Positions 24,286-32,416 of a stretch of DNA of 64,000 bases are shown piece after piece; position 1 is the first letter of the stretch, and each line of letters opens with the position of its first letter. The position numbers and the translations under genes are program-made. The stretch is taken from NCBI GenBank assembly GCA_042867185.1, contig JBHZQV010000017.1:32347-96346 (forward strand), given 5' to 3'. This stretch comes from Xylophilus sp042867185 (GTDB taxonomy: Bacteria > Pseudomonadota > Gammaproteobacteria > Burkholderiales > Burkholderiaceae_C). The notes under the pieces are model-generated. The model searched no databases. It saw nothing but the letters and a program-made list of their open reading frames with translations, and had not been told where the DNA came from.

Positions 24286-25496
24286 GCCGCTTCTCCCGCG
24301 GTAGTGGACGCTGTGACCGTGGCCGACTCGCGGGCAATGCGGTCGAAGTACGACCGCACCAGCGCCATGTAGCGCGGGTCTTCCAGCAGGAAGGCGTCGT
24401 GGCCGTGCGGCGCGTCGATTTCGGCGTAGCTCACGTCGTGTCCGTTGTCGAGCAGCGCGCGGACGATCTCGCGGCTGCGGGCCGGGGAAAAGCGCCAGTC
24501 GGTCGTGAAGCTGGCGATCAGGAAGCGGCACTGTGCGCGCGCCAGCGCCTTGGCGAGCCGGCCGCCATGGTCGCGTGCCGGGTCGAAGTAGTCCAGCGCG
24601 CGGGTGATCAGCAGATAGGTGTTGGCGTCGAAGTAGTCGCTGAACTTGTCGGCCTGGTGGCGCAGGTAGCTCTCGATCTGGAACTCGACATCCTGCGTGG
24701 TGTAGCGGTAGGCGGCGGGGGCGCCGGCGCCGTCGGCTTCTGCCGCGCCCTCGACCGCATCTTCCACCGCGCGGCGGAGCTGGCGGCCGAACTTCTCGTT
24801 CATCACGTCGTCGCTCAGGTAGGTGATGTGGCCCACCATGCGGGCGATGCGCAGGCCGCGCTTGGGCACGGTGGCGTGCTCGTAGAAGTTGCCGCCGTGG
24901 AAGTCCGGGTCGGTCACGATGGCGCGGCGCGCCACCTCGTTGAAGGCGATGTTCTCGGCGTTGAGGTTGGGCGCGCTGGCGATGACCACCGCATGGCGCA
25001 GCCGCTCGGGGTGCTGCATCGTCCAGGAGAGCGCCTGCATGCCGCCGAGGCTGCCGCCCATCACCGCGGCCAGGGTGCGGATGCCCAGCGCGTCGAGCAG
25101 CCGGGCCTGCGCGTTCACCCAGTCCTCCACCGTCACCACCGGGAAGTCGGCGCCCCAGATGCGGCCGGTGGCCGGGTTGGCGTCGGCCGGGCCGGTGGAG
25201 CCGAAGCAGGAGCCGAGGTTGTTGATGCCGATGACGAAGAAGCGGTCGGTGTCGACCGGCTTGCCCGGGCCCACCATGTTGTCCCACCAGCCTTCGGATC
25301 GCGGCTGGCCGGCGTAGCTGCCCGCCACATGGTGCGAGGCGTTGAGCGCGTGGCAGATCAGCACCGCGTTGGCGCGCGCGGCATCGAGCGTGCCGTAGGT
25401 CTCGTAGGCGAGGGTGTAGTCGGCGATCGACGCGCCGCTCTGCAGCGGCAGCGGCGCGGCGAAATGCATCGACTGGGGCGTGGCAATGAACGACAT
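24282..25496 (-). CDS. metX: Homoserine O-acyltransferase
   Basis: A 404-residue alpha/beta-hydrolase-fold enzyme that transfers an acetyl or succinyl group to homoserine, the first committed step of methionine synthesis. The nucleophile elbow GGSLGGMQAL contains Ser149, preceded by AYETYG and INNLGSCFGSTGP. His and Asp of the triad lie near the C-terminus (IDAPHGHDAFL). Whether acetyl or succinyl is used cannot be decided by eye. A second in-frame ATG at 25511 lies within the terminator hairpin and is unlikely to start translation. Confidence 0.95.
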   Translation of the reverse strand: MSFIATPQSMHFAAPLPLQSGASIADYTLAYETYGTLDAARANAVLICHALNASHHVAGSYAGQPRSEGWWDNMVGPGKPVDTDRFFVIGINNLGSCFGSTGPADANPATGRIWGADFPVVTVEDWVNAQARLLDALGIRTLAAVMGGSLGGMQALSWTMQHPERLRHAVVIASAPNLNAENIAFNEVARRAIVTDPDFHGGNFYEHATVPKRGLRIARMVGHITYLSDDVMNEKFGRQLRRAVEDAVEGAAEADGAGAPAAYRYTTQDVEFQIESYLRHQADKFSDYFDANTYLLITRALDYFDPARDHGGRLAKALARAQCRFLIASFTTDWRFSPARSREIVRALLDNGHDVSYAEIDAPHGHDAFLLEDPRYMALVRSYFDRIARESATVTASTTAGEAA

Positions 25497-25497
25497 G

Positions 25498-25533
25498 AAA
25501 AAGCCCGGCATCGCTGAAAACGAGGCCGGGCTT
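25498..25533 (-). terminator. Attenuator-type terminator before metX
   Basis: Read on the minus strand: AAGCCCGGC, a 15-base loop, GCCGGGCTT and then TTTC, with the U-run ending directly before the metX ATG. It is a complete intrinsic terminator inside the leader. It sits between the SAM-II-type aptamer and the coding region, so it should act as the expression platform. Confidence 0.8.
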
Positions 25534-25558
25534 CTGGACGTGGGGTGCAGCGCGTCGG

Positions 25559-25612
25559 TCCGTCTTTAGCAGGATTTATAGAGCGCCCGCAAGCTGGAGC
25601 AAATCGGCGCGG
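25559..25612 (-). promoter_or_regulatory. SAM-II-type riboswitch in metXW leader
   Basis: On the minus strand the order is stem GCGCC, GATTTG, CTCC, AGCTTGCGG, stem GGCGC, then TATAAATCCT and GCTAAAGACG. GCGCC and GGCGC pair perfectly (P1). GATTT pairs with AAATC to give the pseudoknot. The GATTTG, GCTTGC and GCTAAA blocks and their order match the SAM-II (SAM_alpha) class, which binds S-adenosylmethionine and represses methionine genes. The RNA would start at about 25610, right after a TATACT -10 box. Confidence 0.85.
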
Positions 25613-25616
25613 GGCC

Positions 25617-25622
25617 AGTATA
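25617..25622 (-). promoter_or_regulatory. Probable -10 box of metXW
   Basis: TATACT on the minus strand in the context GCTATACTGG, about seven bases before the first base of the riboswitch stem. No good -35 hexamer is visible at the expected distance. Confidence 0.55.
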
Positions 25623-25666
25623 GCGCCCCGTCCCCGCACCACGGCACGGGTGGTCGCGGCCCGTCA

Positions 25667-26509
25667 TCAGCCCAGCAGCACGGTCGCCTGCGCGGGATCG
25701 GGATTGTCCGAGGGGGGCGTGCCGTCTTCGTTGACCTGGATGACCATGCGGGTCATCCGCACCGGGCCGAAGATCGTGGCGAAGGCGGTGTCCTTCGCGT
25801 CGCGGCCGGAGCTGACCCGCACGATGCGGTCGACCTGCGCCATGTCGGTCGGGTCGAACAGCACCCAGCGGTTGCCGACGAAGGCCTCGAACACCGCGTG
25901 GAAATCCTGTGGCGGATCGGCGAAGCGCACATAGCCCACCACCAACCGCGCCGGGATGTTGAGCGCGCGGCAGAAGGTGATCGCCAGGTGCGCGAAATCG
26001 CGGCAGACGCCGGCGCGCTGCAGGTACACGTCCTGGGCGCTGGTCGTGGAGGTGCTCACGCCCAGCTGGTAGGCGATGTTGGCGCGGATCCACTCGCAGA
26101 TGTGCTGCACCCGCTGCCAGCCCTGCGGCACCTGGCCGAACAGGTGCTGGGCCGCGCGGCCCATCACGTCCGACTGGCAGTAGCGGCTGGGCATCAGGTA
26201 GTGCAGCACCTCGTGCGGCAGCGCGGACACGGCGGCCTCGGGCAGCGTCGGGTCGATCGGCTCGCGGATGCGCTCGATGCGGGCGTCGTAGCGCACGTTG
26301 AGCCTGCCGCCGTCGGCATCGCAGCGGAAGAAGCGGTTGCCGCTGCCCGGGTCTTCGAAGGCGCGCAGCCCGATATCGGGCGTCACGACCAGCGACTCTT
26401 CGACGATGCGCTGGTCGCTGCTGCGGGCGGCCTCGATGTTGAACAGGAAATGCGAATTGCCGCCGACCGCGTATTCCAGGTCGCAGCGCAGGGCGGTGAT
26501 GGGATTCAC
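25667..26509 (-). CDS. Transglutaminase-like cysteine protease family protein
   Basis: A 280-residue cytoplasmic protein with a bacterial N-terminal transglutaminase-like region (residues 1-80) and the catalytic core. Cys169 lies in RAGVCRDFAHLA, His204 in QDFHAVFEAF and Asp219 in WVLFDPTD, the full Cys-His-Asp triad. Such proteins act as peptidases or amidases; the substrate is unknown. The only start that covers the conserved N-terminus (NPITALRCDLEY) is GTG at 26509. It lies downstream of a terminator that ends the DUF1328 transcript, so it has its own promoter. Confidence 0.85.
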   Translation of the reverse strand: MNPITALRCDLEYAVGGNSHFLFNIEAARSSDQRIVEESLVVTPDIGLRAFEDPGSGNRFFRCDADGGRLNVRYDARIERIREPIDPTLPEAAVSALPHEVLHYLMPSRYCQSDVMGRAAQHLFGQVPQGWQRVQHICEWIRANIAYQLGVSTSTTSAQDVYLQRAGVCRDFAHLAITFCRALNIPARLVVGYVRFADPPQDFHAVFEAFVGNRWVLFDPTDMAQVDRIVRVSSGRDAKDTAFATIFGPVRMTRMVIQVNEDGTPPSDNPDPAQATVLLG

Positions 26510-26571
26510 GATCGAGATCGCACACGGGGTGCGGTGCGGTGAAGACAATGGAAACGGTGCACGGACACGGC

Positions 26572-26594
26572 AAAAAAGCCGCGACCGCGGCTTT
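26572..26594 (-). terminator. Intrinsic terminator after the DUF1328 operon
   Basis: Minus strand: AAAGCCGC-GGTC-GCGGCTTTTTTG. A short GC stem with a four-base loop is followed by six U. It lies 14 bases beyond the stop of the small gene at 26608-26868. Confidence 0.75.
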
Positions 26595-26607
26595 CGGATG
26601 TCGGCTT

Positions 26608-26868
26608 TCAGTACGCGGCCGCGCCGGGCCGGAGGGGGGCCGCGGGCTTCAGGTGCCGCACCACGGACGAGGCCATCTGGACGACTGCATCGCCGGCCCG
26701 CTCGGTGCGCTTGCGGGCCGGCGGCACACCACCCTCCCACCAGCTGTGGGCGGTGGTGTTCAACACCCTGGCCGCATGCCAGAGCGGTGTGAACATGCCC
26801 ACCACCGATCCGACGTCCCGCCCGGCCATGGCCGCATGCGGAAACCGCAGGACGTTGGAGGCGGTCAC
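26608..26868 (-). CDS. Small unknown protein coupled to DUF1328
   Basis: An 86-residue protein starting with GTG that overlaps the DUF1328 stop (GTGA), so it would be made by translational coupling. The sequence begins VTASNVLRFPHAAMAGRDVG, followed by SVVGMFTPLWHAARVLNTTA, and ends in a basic, proline-rich tail. No family is recognised and there is no signal peptide. Support comes from the start-stop overlap and from the terminator placed just after its stop. An internal ATG would give a 73-residue product. Confidence 0.5.
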   Translation of the reverse strand: MTASNVLRFPHAAMAGRDVGSVVGMFTPLWHAARVLNTTAHSWWEGGVPPARKRTERAGDAVVQMASSVVRHLKPAAPLRPGAAAY

Positions 26869-27050
26869 TTCAACACCTTGCGGGCGGCACCCACGCCGAG
26901 GGCCGCGAGCACCACGAAGACGATGGCGATCACCAGGAACAGGCCGAACAGGATCTTGGCGATGCCGGCCGATCCGGCGGCGACGCCGGTGAAGCCGAGC
27001 GCGCCGGCAACCAGAGAGACCAAAGCGAAGATGATGGCGTATTTGAGCAT
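26865..27050 (-). CDS. DUF1328 small membrane protein
   Basis: A 61-residue protein made of two hydrophobic helices (residues 2-22 and 29-53). It has the family pattern MLKYAIIFALVSLVAGALGF, then GIAKILFGLFLVIAIVFVV. DUF1328/YtjA proteins sit in the inner membrane and are often induced by envelope or general stress; the mechanism is unknown. It shares a transcript with the small gene that overlaps its stop. Confidence 0.92.
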   Translation of the reverse strand: MLKYAIIFALVSLVAGALGFTGVAAGSAGIAKILFGLFLVIAIVFVVLAALGVGAARKVLK

Positions 27051-27321
27051 TTTGTATTCCTTTGCAACCAGATGAGGACACCCCCTGCAGCATGGCGACC
27101 GCCATGCCGAATGCCCTGATTGGCAATGCCGCATGGTAGGAGCGGCGTTTCGGCGGGCGGGTCGGGCGCTCCCTTTTTGACCTGTAGGACGCCATCCAAG
27201 CCCCGCAACGGGGCCTGGCCGGCACCAGCGGGAACCGCGGGAAATCGCTAGCATGGCGATCGCCGGGATGCGGGCACACCGCCTCGCACCCCCCCTCCAG
27301 ACCCAAGGACCGCACCTTTTT

Positions 27322-27930
27322 ATGAAGCTCTACTACAGCCCCGGCGCCTGCTCGCTGTCCCCGCACATCGCCCTGCACGAAGCGGGCCTGGCCTTCGAGG
27401 CGGTGGCCGCGCCCACCAAGACCCACCAGCTGCCCGACGGCAGCGACTACTACGCGATCAACCCGCTGGGCTACGTGCCGCTGCTCGAACTCGACGACGG
27501 AACCCGCCTGCGCGAAGGCCCGGTGATCGTGCAGTACATCGCCGACCAGGTGCCCACCAAGAACCTCGCGCCGGCCAACGGCACCCTGGCCCGCTACCGC
27601 CTGCAGGAATGGTTGAACTTCATCGGCACCGAACTGCACAAGAGCTTCGGTCCGCTGTTCACCCAGTCGAGCCCGGCCGAAGCCAAGGCAGCCGCGGCAG
27701 AGAAGATCGGCAAGCGCCTGGCCTTCGTCGAGGGCGAACTGGCAGGCAAGAACTACCTGGCCGGCGACCACTTCTCGGTGGCCGACGGCTACCTCTTCAC
27801 CGTGGTGAACTGGGCCGGCAAGGTCGGCCTCGACCTGTCGAAGCTGCCCAACGTGCAGGCCCACCATGCCCGCGTCGGCGCCCGCCCCGCGGTGCAGACG
27901 GCGATGAAGGCAGAAGGCCTGCTGGCGTAG
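27322..27930 (+). CDS. Glutathione S-transferase, beta class
   Basis: A 202-residue cytosolic GST that conjugates glutathione to electrophiles. The N-terminal thioredoxin-like domain begins MKLYYSPGACSLSPHIALHE; Cys10 is the beta-class catalytic cysteine that forms a mixed disulfide with glutathione. The cis-proline lies in GYVPLLEL and the next strand gives REGPVIVQYIAD. The helical C-terminal domain starts near residue 88. It lies ahead of the ene-reductase gene on the same strand, 177 bases apart, so co-transcription is possible. Confidence 0.94.
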   Translation: MKLYYSPGACSLSPHIALHEAGLAFEAVAAPTKTHQLPDGSDYYAINPLGYVPLLELDDGTRLREGPVIVQYIADQVPTKNLAPANGTLARYRLQEWLNFIGTELHKSFGPLFTQSSPAEAKAAAAEKIGKRLAFVEGELAGKNYLAGDHFSVADGYLFTVVNWAGKVGLDLSKLPNVQAHHARVGARPAVQTAMKAEGLLA

Positions 27931-28107
27931 ATCCGCCGCATCGCCGGGCCGGGTACGCGCACACGTAGCACAGGCTGCGGTGCGCCGTCCCCGGCAAGGA
28001 TTAGCCCGGCCGGCTACGCTGGCCCGGCACGCGCCCTGACGCGCACCGCGCTGCGGCACACCCCATGCGCCGCCCGCGACCCGCTCCCTCCCGCACAAGG
28101 AAACCGA

Positions 28108-29214
28108 ATGTCGTCACTCTTCGAAAGCACCAAGGCCGGCCGCCTGGAACTCGCCAACCGCATCGTCATGGCGCCGCTGACCCGCAACCGCTCGCCCAAC
28201 GCGATCCCGCGCGACATCACCGCCACCTACTACGCGCAGCGCGCCACCGCCGGCCTGCTGATCACCGAGGCCACCGCCATCAGCCACCAGGCGCAGGGCT
28301 ATGCCGACGTGCCGGGCCTCTACGGCACCGAGCAGCTCGACGGCTGGAAGAAGGTCACCCAGGCGGTGCACGACAAGGGCGGCAAGATCGTGGTGCAGCT
28401 CTGGCACGTGGGCCGCGTCTCGCACGTCGACCTGCAGCCCGACCACCAGGCACCGGTGGCCCCGTCGGCCATCGCCGCCAAGACCAAGACCTACCTGGTC
28501 GACAAGGACGGCAAGGGCTCCTTCGCCGAGACGTCGACGCCCCGCGCGCTCGATGCCGGCGAGATCCCGGCGATCGTGAAGACCTTCCGCGCCGCCGCCC
28601 GCAACGCGGTCGAGACGGCCGGCTTCGACGGCGTGGAGATCCACGGCGCCAACGGCTACCTGCTCGACCAGTTCCTGAAGACCGGCGCCAACCAGCGCAC
28701 CGACGACTACGGCGGCAGCATCGAGAACCGCGCCCGCCTGCTGCTGGAGATCACCCGCGGCATCGCCGACGACATCGGCGGCGACCGGGTCGGCATCCGC
28801 CTGTCGCCGGTGACACCGGCCAACGACGTCACCGACGACGCCCCGCAGCCGCTGTTCGAGTACGTGCTGCGCGAGCTGGCGCCGCTGAACCTGGCCTACA
28901 TCCACGTCATCGAGGGCGCCACCGGCGGCCCGCGCGACGTGGACGGCCGTCCGTTCGACTACGCCGCCGCCAAGGCGGCCTACCGCGACGCGGGCGGCAA
29001 GGGCGCCTGGATGGTCAACAACGGCTACGACAAGGCCCTGGCCGAGAAAGCCGTGGCCGACGGCGCCGACCTGGTCGCCTTCGGACGCACCTACATCGCC
29101 AACCCCGACCTGGTGCGCCGCCTGAAGGAAGACGCGCCGCTCAACACGCCCGACAAGAACACCTTCTACGGCGGCGGCGAGCACGGCTACACCGACTACC
29201 CGACGCTGGACTGA
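28108..29214 (+). CDS. FMN-dependent ene-reductase (Old Yellow Enzyme family)
   Basis: A 368-residue flavoprotein of the NemA/OYE family that reduces activated C=C bonds and nitro compounds with NAD(P)H. FMN- and substrate-binding motifs are IVMAPLTRNRS, QLWHVGRVSH, and EIHGANGYLLDQFLK with the His-x-x-Asn pair that contacts the substrate carbonyl. DDYGGSIENRARLLLEI and LVAFGRTYIANPDL complete the barrel. Adjacent genes for a GST and a DJ-1 protein suggest an electrophile-detoxification cluster. A strong terminator follows 46 bases after the stop. Confidence 0.93.
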   Translation: MSSLFESTKAGRLELANRIVMAPLTRNRSPNAIPRDITATYYAQRATAGLLITEATAISHQAQGYADVPGLYGTEQLDGWKKVTQAVHDKGGKIVVQLWHVGRVSHVDLQPDHQAPVAPSAIAAKTKTYLVDKDGKGSFAETSTPRALDAGEIPAIVKTFRAAARNAVETAGFDGVEIHGANGYLLDQFLKTGANQRTDDYGGSIENRARLLLEITRGIADDIGGDRVGIRLSPVTPANDVTDDAPQPLFEYVLRELAPLNLAYIHVIEGATGGPRDVDGRPFDYAAAKAAYRDAGGKGAWMVNNGYDKALAEKAVADGADLVAFGRTYIANPDLVRRLKEDAPLNTPDKNTFYGGGEHGYTDYPTLD

Positions 29215-29260
29215 TCCTGCGGAGGCTTTCGGGCTTCCAGCCGGCCACCGGCGCCGACGA

Positions 29261-29289
29261 GCAGCTATCGAAAAGATAGCTGCTTTTTT
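29261..29289 (+). terminator. Terminator built on a GCTAY-N7-RTAGC palindrome (copy 4)
   Basis: GCAGCTATC, loop GAAAA, GATAGCTGC, then six T. The core GCTAT-N7-ATAGC (29264-29280) has the same geometry as the dispersed palindrome. Here the added U-run makes it an intrinsic terminator for the ene-reductase gene. Confidence 0.88.
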
Positions 29290-29406
29290 CACGCCCGCCG
29301 TGGGCCCCGGGGGTGGCGCGGGCCGGCAAGACTGTTACCGGCCCGCCCCGGCCCGCTCCTACACTGCCAGCCCGTCACAGCCGCCCACGGCACAGGAGCA
29401 CCGCCC

Positions 29407-30093
29407 ATGAAAATCCTCATCGTCCTCACCTCGCACGACCGCCTGGGCGACACCGGCAAGAAGACCGGCTTCTGGCTGGAGGAGTTCGCGGCGCCCTACT
29501 ACGTGCTGAAGGACGGCGGTGCCGAGGTGGTGCTGGCATCGCCCCTCGGCGGCCAGCCGCCGCTCGACCCGAAGAGCGACGCGCCCGATGCGCAGACCGA
29601 CGCCACCCGCCGCTTCAAGGCCGACGCCGCCGCGCAGCAGCAGTTGGCCGCGACGCTGCAGCTGGGCGCCGTGTCGGCCGACGGCTTCGACGCGATCTTC
29701 TACCCCGGCGGCCACGGCCCGATGTGGGACATGCCGGACAACCTGCACTCGCTCGCCCTGATCGCGGCCTTCGTGCAGGCCGACAAGCCGGTCGCCGCCG
29801 TCTGCCATGCACCGGCCGCGCTGGTCAACGCCCGCGGCAAGGACGGCGAATACCTGGTCAAGGGCAAGCGGGTCACCGGCTTCACCAACGGCGAGGAAGA
29901 AGGCGTGCAGCTCACCGCCGTCGTGCCCTTCCTGCTGGAAGACCGGCTGCGCGAGCGCGGCGGCCTCTATGCCAAGGGCCCGGACTGGAAACCCTTCGTG
30001 CAGGTGGACGGCACGCTGATCACCGGACAGAACCCCGCGTCGTCCGAGGCGGTGGCCGAGGAACTGCTGCGCCAACTGAAAGCGCGCGGCTGA
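29407..30093 (+). CDS. DJ-1/PfpI-family protein (Hsp31-like)
   Basis: A 228-residue DJ-1-superfamily protein. The nucleophile elbow AAVCHAPAAL holds Cys133-His134, and AIFYPGGHGPMWDM carries the typical glycine turn. GFWLEEFAAPY supplies the conserved glutamate near residue 25. Members act as glutathione-independent glyoxalases or as protein deglycase/chaperones; which applies here cannot be told. It lies downstream of the ene-reductase, after a terminator, so it probably has its own promoter. Confidence 0.9.
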   Translation: MKILIVLTSHDRLGDTGKKTGFWLEEFAAPYYVLKDGGAEVVLASPLGGQPPLDPKSDAPDAQTDATRRFKADAAAQQQLAATLQLGAVSADGFDAIFYPGGHGPMWDMPDNLHSLALIAAFVQADKPVAAVCHAPAALVNARGKDGEYLVKGKRVTGFTNGEEEGVQLTAVVPFLLEDRLRERGGLYAKGPDWKPFVQVDGTLITGQNPASSEAVAEELLRQLKARG

Positions 30094-30103
30094 GGCGGCA
30101 CCC

Positions 30104-31531
30104 TCACGCCTTCGGCAACGTCACCGACACCGCCAGCCCCTGCCCGCCCGGCGCATCGCCCAGCCGCAGCGGCGCCTCCATCAACTGGGCGTAGCGGGCG
30201 ATGATCGCCAGGCCCAGGCCCATGCCCTGGCGCAGCCACTGGCCCTCCGGCCCCTGGGACCAGCGCTGCTGCAGCCGGCCGCGCTGCTCGACCGAAATGC
30301 CCGGGCCGTTGTCGACCACGCAAAGGGTGACCGTCTCGGCCTCCTGCACCACCTCCACCGTGATGCTGCGCGCCGTCTGCGGCGGGGCCAGGCCGTAGCG
30401 CAGGGCGTTGTCGAGCAGGTTGTTGACGATGCCTTCCAGCAGTGCGGCATGGCCCAGCGCCAGGACCGGGTCGTCGATGCCGCGCGCGCCCAGGTCGACC
30501 CCGGCGGCGTCGGCCCGGGGCAGGAAGCGCAGCACCGCGTCGCGCACCAGCACGTCGAGGGCGACCGGGCCCATGCGCAGGGCGGGGCCCTCGTCGGCGC
30601 GGGCCATCGCCAGCAGCTGGTCGATCAGGTGGCTGGCGCGCTCCTCGCTGCGGGCGATGCGCTCCAGCTGCTCGCGCCAGGCGGCGGGGTCGTTCTGGGC
30701 CAGGCCGTATTCGGCCAGCGCGCGGATGCCGGCCAGCGGGGTGCGCAGCTCGTGCGCCACGTTGCCGGCGAACTCGCGCTGCGCCCGCACGCCGCCGCCC
30801 ACCCGGGCGAACAGGCCGTTGACCGCCTCGCCCAGCCGCTGGATCTCGCTGGTGGAGGCGGTGGCCGCGACGGGCGAGAGATCGTGCACGTCGCGCTGGT
30901 CCATCGCATGCTGGAGCGCCGCCAGCGGCTGCAGGTCGCGGCCGATGGCACGGCGCAGCCAGAAGGCCAGCAGCGCCAGCAGGCCCAGCTGCGGCAGCAC
31001 CGACAGCACCAGCACGTTGCGCAGCAGCGTCTGCCGGGTCTGGGTGGTCTCGCCCATGATGACGGTGAAGGGCCGCTCGCCGCCGCGCTCGAGCGTCACC
31101 GCGCGCAGCGCATGGCCCTGGTAGTGGATGTCGGAGAACCGGTAGCTGGCACCGTCCACCGCCGAGGGCGCGTACAGGTTGGCATGGCCGGCGATCAGGG
31201 TGCCGTCGGGCAGGCGGACGGCGAAGTACACCGTCTCGGTCTGGTCGAAGAGCACCGCGCCCACCTCGCGCGGGGTGAGCGTCAATTCCAGCGAATCGCG
31301 GGTGGGCCGCACGCTGGCGGCGACCGAGTAGGCATCGTCGAGCAGGGCCCGGTCGAAGGCGCGCTGGGTGAAGACGCTCGCCACGCCCACCGCCACCACG
31401 CCGCCGGCCAGCCAGGCGATCGCCATCGGGCCGAGCACGTTGCGCAGCAGGCGCGCGCGCAGCGAGGGCGGCTGCAGGTCAGCCTGCGCCGCCGCGGCGG
31501 GCCGTTCGGGCGGGGTGTCGGCCGGGTTCAT
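30104..31531 (-). CDS. Sensor histidine kinase (TctE/QseC type)
   Basis: A 475-residue membrane kinase. Segments at about 34-55 and 172-192 bracket a periplasmic sensor of the 2CSK_N type (RALLDDAYSVAASV, VYFAVRLPDG). A HAMP-like linker, the phospho-acceptor His260 in NVAHELRTPLAG and an ATPase domain with NNLLDNALRYG, VDNGPGIS and GMGLGLAI follow. It is the second gene of an operon with the response regulator, 49 bases after it. The pair faces the CzcCBA-type efflux genes, so metal sensing is possible but not shown. Confidence 0.93.
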   Translation of the reverse strand: MNPADTPPERPAAAAQADLQPPSLRARLLRNVLGPMAIAWLAGGVVAVGVASVFTQRAFDRALLDDAYSVAASVRPTRDSLELTLTPREVGAVLFDQTETVYFAVRLPDGTLIAGHANLYAPSAVDGASYRFSDIHYQGHALRAVTLERGGERPFTVIMGETTQTRQTLLRNVLVLSVLPQLGLLALLAFWLRRAIGRDLQPLAALQHAMDQRDVHDLSPVAATASTSEIQRLGEAVNGLFARVGGGVRAQREFAGNVAHELRTPLAGIRALAEYGLAQNDPAAWREQLERIARSEERASHLIDQLLAMARADEGPALRMGPVALDVLVRDAVLRFLPRADAAGVDLGARGIDDPVLALGHAALLEGIVNNLLDNALRYGLAPPQTARSITVEVVQEAETVTLCVVDNGPGISVEQRGRLQQRWSQGPEGQWLRQGMGLGLAIIARYAQLMEAPLRLGDAPGGQGLAVSVTLPKA

Positions 31532-31580
31532 CGGGCGGAGCGGACGGCGCGCCGGGCGGCCGGATCGGCGGGGCCGGGCC

Positions 31581-32300
31581 TCATGCGCCGCCGGCCGTGC
31601 CCGCCGCCCCTGCCGCCTCGGCCTCCAGCATGTAGCCCAGCCCGCGCAGGGTGCGGATGCCGGCACCCGAGCCGGCGAGCTTCTTGCGCAGCCGCGAGAT
31701 GAAGGCTTCGAGCGCGTTGTCGCCCAGGCTCTGGTCGAAATCCGAGAGCTTGGCCGACAGGTCGCGCTTGCTGACCACCCGGCCGGGCGGCGTCATCAGC
31801 TCCCACAGCACCTCGAACTCGCGCGCCGGCAGCTCGATCCGCTGGCCGCGCAGGGAAAAGAGCCGCGCCTTGCGGTCGAGCTGCAGCGCACCGACCTCCG
31901 ACACGTCCTGGGTGCCCAGGCTGCGCCGCACCAGGGCGCGCAGCCGGGCCTCGACCTCGGAGAGCTCGAAGGGCTTGCCCAGGTAGTCGTCGGCGCCGGC
32001 GTCGAGACCGGCGATGCGCTCTTCGGTGCGGTCGCGGGCGGTGAGCACCAGCACCGGCGTGCCGTCGCCCCGGGCGCGGGCCGCGCGCAGGGCGGTCAGG
32101 CCGCTGGCGAGCGCGGGGCCGGCGGCGTCGACGGCGGGCAGGTTCAGGTCGAGCAGCACCGCGTCGAACGCCTGCACCCGCCAGAAGTGGTCGGCCTCGG
32201 ACACGCTGCGGGCCACGTCGACCCGGTGGCCGGCGTCGCGCAGGCTGCGGACCATCATGTCGCGCAACACGGCATCGTCTTCGACCACGAGGATGCGCAT
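31581..32300 (-). CDS. OmpR-family response regulator
   Basis: A 239-residue regulator. The receiver domain has acidic residues Glu7-Asp8-Asp9, the phospho-acceptor Asp51 (AVLLDLNLP) and Lys in GKPFEL. The C-terminal winged helix includes PAREFEVLWELM and ALEAFISRLRKKL. About eight extra residues (DAAGPALASG) follow the phosphorylation site, an unusual insertion between strand 3 and helix 3. It is transcribed away from the CzcCBA-type operon with a 116-base shared region. Confidence 0.93.
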   Translation of the reverse strand: MRILVVEDDAVLRDMMVRSLRDAGHRVDVARSVSEADHFWRVQAFDAVLLDLNLPAVDAAGPALASGLTALRAARARGDGTPVLVLTARDRTEERIAGLDAGADDYLGKPFELSEVEARLRALVRRSLGTQDVSEVGALQLDRKARLFSLRGQRIELPAREFEVLWELMTPPGRVVSKRDLSAKLSDFDQSLGDNALEAFISRLRKKLAGSGAGIRTLRGLGYMLEAEAAGAAGTAGGA

Positions 32301-32416
32301 AGGGGTGCAGGTTCGGTGGAGAAAAACGCACACCCGCTAGGGGTTTGTACGGGAGGAAAGGCCCTGCCCGGCGCCGGTCAGGCGATGGTCAGCCGCAGGG
32401 CCCGATAAACGCGGTC

